10,440 nt of DNA from the NCBI GenBank assembly GCA_004552485.1, contig SFOH01000062.1:1-10440 (forward strand), written 5' to 3'. Source of the DNA: Bacteroidales bacterium (GTDB taxonomy: Bacteria; Bacteroidota; Bacteroidia; Bacteroidales; Muribaculaceae). Position numbers and translations under genes: made by a program. Below the pieces are notes generated by a model, which worked only from the letters and a program-made list of their open reading frames with translations, did no database searches and was not told where the DNA came from. Of this stretch, positions 6,214-10,440 are shown piece by piece (within the stretch, counting starts at the first letter, position 1; each line of letters opens with the position of its first letter).

Positions 6214-7539
6214 ATGAGCAACATCAAACTTGAGACACAGAACGCAGTTACCGCCGCACAGCTCAGCGCCATCGCCGCTGACGAGCAGGCCGCCGTGAAA
6301 ACCCTCGACACCGCCACCGGCGCCGGCAATGACTTCCTGGGCTGGACCGACCTGCCCGAGCGCACCGACTCCAAACTCCTCGACGACATTATGGACGCCG
6401 CACGCTCCCTGCGCAACACCTGCGACACTGTTGTTTGCGTGGGAATAGGCGGCAGCTACCTGGGTGCCAAGTTCGTCATAGAAGCGCTCAGCGGCAACTT
6501 CGCCGCCATGGAGCCCGGCCGCATCGGCGCTCCCAAAGTGCTCTTCGCCGGCCAGAACATCTCCGAAGACTACCTCTACGAGCTGACCGGCCTGCTCCGC
6601 AGCCGCAGCTTCGGCATCATCGTCATCTCCAAATCCGGCACCACCACCGAACCCGCCATCGCCTTCCGCATCCTCCGCGAGCAGCTTGAGGCTCAGGTAG
6701 GCCGCGGCGAAGCCGCCAAGCGCATCGTCGCCATCACCGACGCCAAGCGCGGCGCCCTGCGCGTCCTCGCCGACCGCGAGGGCTACCGCACCTTCGTCAT
6801 CGAGGACAACGTCGGCGGCCGCTACTCCGTGCTCACCCCCGTCGGCCTGCTTCCCATCGCCGTCGCCGGCTTCGACATCCGCGCTCTCGTACAGGGCGCG
6901 CGCGACATGCACGCCCGCTGCGCCTCCGGCGACGACGTGGCCGCAACATACGCCGCAACGCGCAACATCCTCTATCGCGCCGGCAAAAAGATTGAAATCC
7001 TCGTCAACTTCTGCCCCCGCCTCCACTTCCTGGGCGAGTGGTGGAAGCAGCTCTACGCCGAGTCCGAAGGCAAGGACGGCAAGGGCATCTTCCCCGCAAG
7101 CGTCGATTTCTCCACCGACCTCCACTCCCTCGGCCAGATGATTCAGCAGGGCGAACGCACTGTCTTCGAGACCGTTGTCTCCGTCGACAAGGTTGACCAC
7201 AGCGTCATCATCCCCGAGGACAAGGACAACCTCGACGGCATCAACTACCTCGCCGGCAAACACGTCGACTATGTCAACAAAATGGCCGAAAAAGGCACCG
7301 CCATCGCCCACATCGACGGCGGCGTCCCCAACATCCGCATCCAGCTCCCCGCCATCACCGAGAGCGTCCTGGGCAGCCTCATCTACTTCTTCGAGCGCGC
7401 CTGCGGCGTGAGCGGCTACATGCTCGGCGTCAACCCCTTCAACCAGCCCGGTGTGGAAGAGTACAAGCGCAACATGTTCGCCCTGCTCGAGAAACCCGGC
7501 TACGAAGAGGACACCAAGGCCATCAAAGCCCGCCTCTGA
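6214..7539 (+). CDS. pgi: Glucose-6-phosphate isomerase
   Basis: Pgi interconverts glucose 6-phosphate and fructose 6-phosphate at the top of glycolysis. At 441 residues it belongs to the short, Bacillus-like bacterial PGI class rather than the roughly 550-residue E. coli type. Two SIS domains are visible. The first has GIGGSYLGAK (77-86) and SKSGTTTEPAIAFR (139-152, the sugar-phosphate loop). Next come GGRYSVLTPVGLLP (201-214, with Arg203), ESEGKDGKGI with the likely catalytic Glu284, and TDLHSLGQ (301-308) with His304. The C-terminus has VNPFNQPGVEEYK (406-418) with the conserved Lys418. The start gives the expected N-terminus. It is bracketed by intrinsic terminators, so it is probably transcribed alone or by read-through from lysS-gpsA. 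Confidence 0.98.
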   Translation: MSNIKLETQNAVTAAQLSAIAADEQAAVKTLDTATGAGNDFLGWTDLPERTDSKLLDDIMDAARSLRNTCDTVVCVGIGGSYLGAKFVIEALSGNFAAMEPGRIGAPKVLFAGQNISEDYLYELTGLLRSRSFGIIVISKSGTTTEPAIAFRILREQLEAQVGRGEAAKRIVAITDAKRGALRVLADREGYRTFVIEDNVGGRYSVLTPVGLLPIAVAGFDIRALVQGARDMHARCASGDDVAATYAATRNILYRAGKKIEILVNFCPRLHFLGEWWKQLYAESEGKDGKGIFPASVDFSTDLHSLGQMIQQGERTVFETVVSVDKVDHSVIIPEDKDNLDGINYLAGKHVDYVNKMAEKGTAIAHIDGGVPNIRIQLPAITESVLGSLIYFFERACGVSGYMLGVNPFNQPGVEEYKRNMFALLEKPGYEEDTKAIKARL

Positions 7540-7569
7540 GCCATAGCATCTCCGGCGCTAAATCCCTAA

Positions 7570-7611
7570 GCCGCGCGCGTCAGAACACCCCGGCGCGCGC
7601 GGCCTCTTTTT
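7570..7611 (+). terminator. Intrinsic terminator after pgi
   Basis: GCCGCGCGCG (7570-7579) pairs perfectly with CGCGCGCGGC (7594-7603), forming a 10-bp all-GC stem with a 14-base loop. CTCTTTTT follows. This is a textbook rho-independent terminator 30 bases after pgi and 25 bases before murI. Confidence 0.88.
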
Positions 7612-7635
7612 CCTCCCCCACACTTCTCACCTCCC

Positions 7636-8475
7636 ATGTCTGAACAACCGACAACCGGCCCCATCGGCGTCTTCGACTCCGGATACGGCGGCCTGACAAT
7701 CCTGCGCAGCCTTCGCGAGACGCTCCCCGAATACGACTACCTATACCTCGGCGACAACGCACGCGCCCCCTACGGCACGCGCTCCTTCGACATCGTCACC
7801 GACTTCACCCGCCAGGCCGTCGACTACCTCTTCTCGCGCGGCTGCCCGCTCGTGATTCTGGCCTGCAACACCGCCTCGGCAAAGGCACTGCGCACAATCC
7901 AGCAGCGGTGGCTCCCCGTCAGCGACGACCCATCGCGGCGCGTCCTCGGCGTCATACGCCCCACGGCTGAGCACATCGGTCGCGTCAGCCGCAACGGCCA
8001 CGTGGGCGTCTTCGCCACGCCCGGCACCATCGCCTCGCAGAGCTACAACATGGAGATTGCCAAACTCCACCCCGCGTTCACCGTCACCGGACACGCATGC
8101 CCGCTGTGGGTGCCACTCGTAGAGAACGGCGAAGCCGACGGCCCCGGCGCCGACTACTTCGTGAAAAAAGACATCGAGGCCCTGCTCCGGGCAGACCCCG
8201 ACATTGACACAGTCATACTCGGCTGCACCCATTATCCCCTGCTGTACAACAAGATACGAAAACACATGCCGCAGCATGTCACCATACTGCGGCAGGGCGA
8301 AATCGTGGCCGAAAGTCTTGCCGACTACCTGCGGCGCCATCCCGAGATGGACCGACGCCTCACGCGCAACGCCACGGCAGAATTCCTGACGACGGAGTGC
8401 CCCGACCGCTTCTCGGCCCTGGCCGCGACCTTCCTCGACGACGACGTCGAGGCCTCGCGCGCAATCCTCTCTTAG
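7636..8475 (+). CDS. murI: Glutamate racemase
   Basis: MurI converts L-glutamate to D-glutamate for the peptidoglycan stem peptide, in the cytoplasm and without a cofactor. The 279-residue protein shows all family hallmarks. IGVFDSGYGGLT (10-21) contains Asp14 and Ser15. YLGDNARAPYGTRS (37-50) follows, then ACNTASA with catalytic Cys77, GVFATPGTIASQSY (124-137), and GCTHYP (196-201) with catalytic Cys197, Thr198 and His199. The aspartate racemase family is less likely given the FDSGxGG and LGDxxxxPYG motifs. The start at 7636 lies only 25 bases beyond the pgi terminator; I see no consensus promoter, so it may depend on read-through. Its stop codon abuts the stop codon of the opposing gene with no spacer, and there is no terminator of its own. 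Confidence 0.97.
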   Translation: MSEQPTTGPIGVFDSGYGGLTILRSLRETLPEYDYLYLGDNARAPYGTRSFDIVTDFTRQAVDYLFSRGCPLVILACNTASAKALRTIQQRWLPVSDDPSRRVLGVIRPTAEHIGRVSRNGHVGVFATPGTIASQSYNMEIAKLHPAFTVTGHACPLWVPLVENGEADGPGADYFVKKDIEALLRADPDIDTVILGCTHYPLLYNKIRKHMPQHVTILRQGEIVAESLADYLRRHPEMDRRLTRNATAEFLTTECPDRFSALAATFLDDDVEASRAILS

Positions 8476-8877
8476 TCAGCGCGTTGTGCGCGCCAGCGAG
8501 TAAGCTTGCAGCGTCAGCAGCATCGTGAGGACGGCGGCGATGAACCAGCACAGAATCGTCACCGTGCCGTCGGGCATGGCCTCGGCCACGCTCCCCAATA
8601 TACGCGTCATGAACGCCAGCAGCACGGGCATGAACAGGGTGAACAGTGCGCCGCAGACAAAGCCTGTGAAGGCGGCGACAGCCAAGGCGCGGCGTCCCAC
8701 ACGGCGCTCGCGGCGCTCCATGGCGCGCACGCGGTCCACGGCGTCGAGGCGCGCCTCCATCCCGGCCATAAACGCGCTGTCTTCGGCTTCCGGCTCAGGC
8801 AGGGCGGCGAAAAGCTCGCGCAGGGCGCTGTCGTCGGCGTCGGTTACGGGCTGTATGTTTTTGTTCGTATCTTCCAT
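8476..8877 (-). CDS. Small two-helix membrane protein, candidate anti-sigma factor
   Basis: I do not recognise a named family. The 133-residue protein has an acidic, soluble N-terminal half (about 1-45) followed by a highly charged, Arg-rich helix (RVRAMERRERRVGRR, 49-63). Two membrane helices follow, about 64-90 and 104-127, and a short polar tail. No HxxxCxxC zinc motif of the ZAS anti-sigma domain is present; its two cysteines (75, 110) lie in the membrane segments. The start at 8877 lies 4 bases after the sigma factor stop (TGA-CATT-ATG), which implies translational coupling; a longer frame upstream only overlaps the sigma gene. Membrane anchorage, a cytoplasmic N-terminal half and its place directly after an ECF sigma gene suggest it sequesters that sigma factor. 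That role is inference from context. Confidence 0.75.
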   Translation of the reverse strand: MEDTNKNIQPVTDADDSALRELFAALPEPEAEDSAFMAGMEARLDAVDRVRAMERRERRVGRRALAVAAFTGFVCGALFTLFMPVLLAFMTRILGSVAEAMPDGTVTILCWFIAAVLTMLLTLQAYSLARTTR

Positions 8878-8881
8878 AATG

Positions 8882-9367
8882 TCAGGAGTTTGAGGGTTTG
8901 AGAAGAGTTTGAAGGCGGCCGCGGGCACGCGAGAGCATCTTGCGCACGGCACCGTCCTCCGTGTCCATGATTGCAGCCACTTCCTTAGAGGCGTAACCCT
9001 CGAGATAGAAGAGAGTTACGGCGGCGCGCTCACGCCGTGGCAGCTCGGCCAAGGCCGCGTATAGCGCCTGATAGCGAAAGGCGCTGTCGGCCGTCGACTC
9101 GGAGGGCGTCGTCTCCAGCGCTGTCAGCGGCGCCGACGCTCGCTCGCGACGCCGCGACGAGATGAACTCGTTGACGGCGATGCGGCGTATCCACGTCGCG
9201 AACGAAGCCTGCCCGCGGAACGAGTCAAGGCTCAGATAGGCACGCAGATAGGCCTCCTGCGCGATGTCGTCAGCCTCAGCCCGGTTGCCCGAACAGAGAG
9301 CCGTCAGCAGACGCCTCAGCGCCGGCTGACTGCCCTTCACTTCTTGTATGAATTGCTGCCGGTCCAT
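8882..9367 (-). CDS. RNA polymerase sigma factor, sigma-70 family (ECF type)
   Basis: This protein should direct RNA polymerase to a specific promoter set. It has 161 residues and the two-domain ECF layout. Region sigma-2 spans about 15-74 and includes DDIAQEAYLRAY (33-44), FRGQASFATWIRRIAVNEFI (50-69) and an SRRRER basic end. After a Ser/Thr-rich linker (78-97), region sigma-4 spans about 104-156, with LAELPRRERAAVTLFYLEGY (106-125), then the helix-turn-helix SKEVAAIMDTEDGAVRKMLSRARGRL split around 128-152. There is no sigma-1.1 or sigma-3 domain. It is the middle gene of a compact minus-strand operon, 9 bases after the DUF6249-like gene and 4 bases before the small membrane gene. ECF genes usually autoregulate, but I see no recognisable ECF promoter upstream. 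Target genes cannot be told from this window. Confidence 0.93.
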   Translation of the reverse strand: MDRQQFIQEVKGSQPALRRLLTALCSGNRAEADDIAQEAYLRAYLSLDSFRGQASFATWIRRIAVNEFISSRRRERASAPLTALETTPSESTADSAFRYQALYAALAELPRRERAAVTLFYLEGYASKEVAAIMDTEDGAVRKMLSRARGRLQTLLKPSNS

Positions 9368-9376
9368 ATCCGGTTT

Positions 9377-9772
9377 TTACTTGCCTTCTTTGAGGACGCT
9401 CTTGCGCGTGGCCAGATAAACAACGAGGTAGGCGATGCCGACGGCTGCGAGAATCAGACCGACCAACAGGAACGACGAATCGAGCGGGTCTACGAAGTAG
9501 TAAATCATGAAGCAGAGGCCGACAAGGAAGAAGATGAGACCGCGCAGAAGGCGGAGGCTCAGCAGACGGCGCGGCGTCATTGGCTGCTTCTTCATTGATT
9601 CGATGAGTTTGTCGGTATCAACCTTGTCGCTGTGGTTGATGGCTTCAATCATGACGCGGGCGCGCTGGTTCTCCGAGTTTGAGACCGAGCGGAAGATGAT
9701 GGCCACAACGGCAATCGGCAGCACGCAGCACAGGAAAATAGGCACGAGAATGGGAACGAGATCTTCTACCAT
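9377..9772 (-). CDS. DUF6249-like small membrane protein
   Basis: This is a 131-residue integral membrane protein without a known biochemical function. It has three predicted helices: one at the N-terminus (about 6-28, hydrophobic with two adjacent Cys at 15-16), one at 75-94, and one at 100-120. Between the first and second lies a soluble loop of about 45 residues with the stretch SNSENQRARVMIEAINHSD (31-49) and a basic MKKQPMTPRR segment (60-69). It ends in a Lys-rich tail. This layout resembles the DUF6249 proteins that I recall next to sigma-70 genes in Bacteroidota; the label is from memory, not a search. It is the first gene of the operon, 9 bases before the sigma factor. It might sense the envelope or regulate the sigma factor, but that is inference. 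Confidence 0.85.
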   Translation of the reverse strand: MVEDLVPILVPIFLCCVLPIAVVAIIFRSVSNSENQRARVMIEAINHSDKVDTDKLIESMKKQPMTPRRLLSLRLLRGLIFFLVGLCFMIYYFVDPLDSSFLLVGLILAAVGIAYLVVYLATRKSVLKEGK

Positions 9773-9937
9773 GATTCTATTATTTTTAGAGGGGTGATTT
9801 GATTAAATATTTTACAAACAATTTTCAGATTTTTGCGGAAGCCCGGCGCTCGGCACCGGTCTCGCTTTTGTGATCACATCCCTTAGACGCACCGCGCCTC
9901 CGAAATGTGACCGCCGCCCGCCTTTTTTTCAGAAAAA
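9773..9937. promoter_or_regulatory. Intergenic region upstream of the sigma operon
   Basis: This 165-base gap should hold the promoter of the minus-strand sigma operon. The part next to the operon (9781-9835) is strongly AT-rich, unlike the surroundings, but no TAnnTTTG box is present on the minus strand. This would fit use of an alternative sigma factor. The remainder contains the palindrome TGTGATCACA (9869-9878) and an AT-rich palindrome (9925-9938) at the end of the PH-domain gene. Confidence 0.4.
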
Positions 9938-9938
9938 T
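9925..9938. repeat. Second copy of a 14-base AT palindrome
   Basis: TTTTTCAGAAAAAT is identical to bases 1142-1155 in the fabD/tatA divergent promoter. Its TTTTTC-A-GAAAAA core is self-complementary. Here it overlaps the stop codon of the PH-domain gene and could act as a weak AT hairpin in its 3' region. Confidence 0.4.
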
Positions 9939-10372
9939 TATCCTTCGACCCGTATATTCGGGTTTATTTCAAGCAGTTGACGGATAAACTCGTCCTGCCG
10001 CACCGGCGAAATATAGATCGGCATGGCGCTTTTCAGCACCGACCGGTCGGTGAATCTGATGGCCAGCCGCTGGGTAGCCGACGTCGCCGCGCTCGCCATC
10101 AGGCCGGTGGTGCGCGTCACCGATGCAATCTTCCGAATCGGATAGCGGCTTGTACTCGGCCACACGTGCACGACCAGTTCGTCGCCGTCGACGAAATAGC
10201 ACACCGACCGCAGCATGAGAACGATCGCGAAAATGAACGGCACGCCGATGGCAATCATCACCCACGTCGGAAACAGCACGTACATCACCACCATATAAGC
10301 GGTAATAGCGCCGACAAGCCCGTACGTCAGCCAATCCCACACGGACCGGTATTTCGTTCCATTGCATTTCAT
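9938..10372 (-). CDS. PH-domain membrane protein (bPH_4-like)
   Basis: This 144-residue protein has two closely spaced membrane helices (about 13-31 and 35-54), then a soluble domain of about 85 residues. That domain begins CYFVDGDELVVHVWP, contains YPIRKIASV, and ends with MPIYISPVRQDEFIRQLLEINP. This pattern (Y-x-V-dG-x-L, then P-I-xx-I-xx-V, then ISP-xx-xx-EFI-xx-L-xxx-NP) resembles the bacterial PH domain family PF06713 (YyaB-like). The function is unknown. I chose the ATG at 10372; in-frame ATGs at 10390, 10402 and 10417 are possible, but residues before MKCNGTKYRS look unrelated to the domain. A TAACTTTG box lies just upstream of the chosen start. Stop is TAA. It is the last gene in the window and its upstream neighbour is outside. 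Confidence 0.78.
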   Translation of the reverse strand: MKCNGTKYRSVWDWLTYGLVGAITAYMVVMYVLFPTWVMIAIGVPFIFAIVLMLRSVCYFVDGDELVVHVWPSTSRYPIRKIASVTRTTGLMASAATSATQRLAIRFTDRSVLKSAMPIYISPVRQDEFIRQLLEINPNIRVEG

Positions 10373-10377
10373 AGCCC

Positions 10378-10385
10378 CAAAGTTA
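10378..10385 (-). promoter_or_regulatory. Possible -7 box for the PH-domain gene
   Basis: On the minus strand this is TAACTTTG, the same octamer as at lysS and in the fabD/tatA gap. It ends 5 bases before the ATG at 10372, so transcription from it would give an almost leaderless mRNA. There is no TTTG at -33, and the box lies inside the longer reading frame, so it may be coincidental. Confidence 0.3.
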
Positions 10386-10440
10386 CTCATTTTCCCCGAC
10401 ATTAGCAGCGGAATCACGCAATTAGTAACGATTTTCGCCT

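Noticed and set aside
6049..7311. 420-codon minus-strand frame opposite pgi
   Set aside because: It is an antisense shadow; it crosses the gpsA terminator and has a low-complexity product.
8479..8493. GCGCG-TTGTG-CGCGC hairpin at the murI junction as terminator
   Set aside because: The stem is only 5 bp, no T-run follows on either strand, and it consists of C-terminal codons of the opposing gene.
8878..8952. Upstream in-frame start (8952) extending the small membrane protein by 25 residues
   Set aside because: The extension overlaps the sigma factor coding end in another frame; the start at 8877 fits the 4-base coupled spacing and gives a sensible N-terminus.
9869..9878. Perfect palindrome TGTGATCACA resembling fused CRP half-sites
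   Set aside because: CRP/FNR sites need a spacer of about 4-6 bases between the half-sites. A 10-base palindrome is expected by chance several times in a window this size.

Overview
The window looks like a chromosomal housekeeping segment from a high-GC member of the Bacteroidota, most likely order Bacteroidales; a Muribaculaceae- or Alistipes-type gut anaerobe would fit. The reasons are the lysS-gpsA-pgi gene order, the Bacteroidales-style protein sequences, TAnnTTTG-type -7 promoter boxes (TAACTTTG at four places), A/T-rich start regions without clear Shine-Dalgarno sites, and a small membrane protein of apparent DUF6249 type beside an ECF sigma factor. The genus assignment is inference.

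Layout. Positions 1-106 hold a strong hairpin terminator. fabD (minus, 107-994) is divergent from tatA-tatC (plus, 1299-2490). A 304-base gap separates them and carries a nearly symmetric pair of back-to-back -7 boxes. A terminator hairpin follows tatC. Then come gpmA (2608-3303), a canonical Bacteroidota promoter, lysS (3463-5040), gpsA (5111-6106), a terminator, pgi (6214-7539), a terminator, and murI (7636-8475), all on the plus strand. murI ends stop-to-stop, with no spacer, against a minus-strand three-gene operon: a DUF6249-like membrane protein (9772-9377), an ECF-type sigma factor (9367-8882) and a small two-helix membrane protein that could be its anti-sigma factor (8877-8476). Further right is a minus-strand PH-domain membrane protein (10372-9938).

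Functionally, the plus-strand block mixes central carbon metabolism (gpmA, pgi), phospholipid precursor supply (gpsA, with fabD for fatty acids), tRNA charging (lysS), peptidoglycan precursor D-glutamate (murI) and folded-protein export (tatA, tatC). The minus-strand block at the right is a candidate envelope or stress signalling unit built from a sigma factor and membrane proteins.

I did not find a convincing new system. The most interesting items are the symmetric divergent promoter, the hairpin in the lysS leader, and the sigma operon whose anti-sigma candidate has no zinc-binding motif. No tRNA, rRNA, CRISPR array, insertion sequence or prophage gene was seen.
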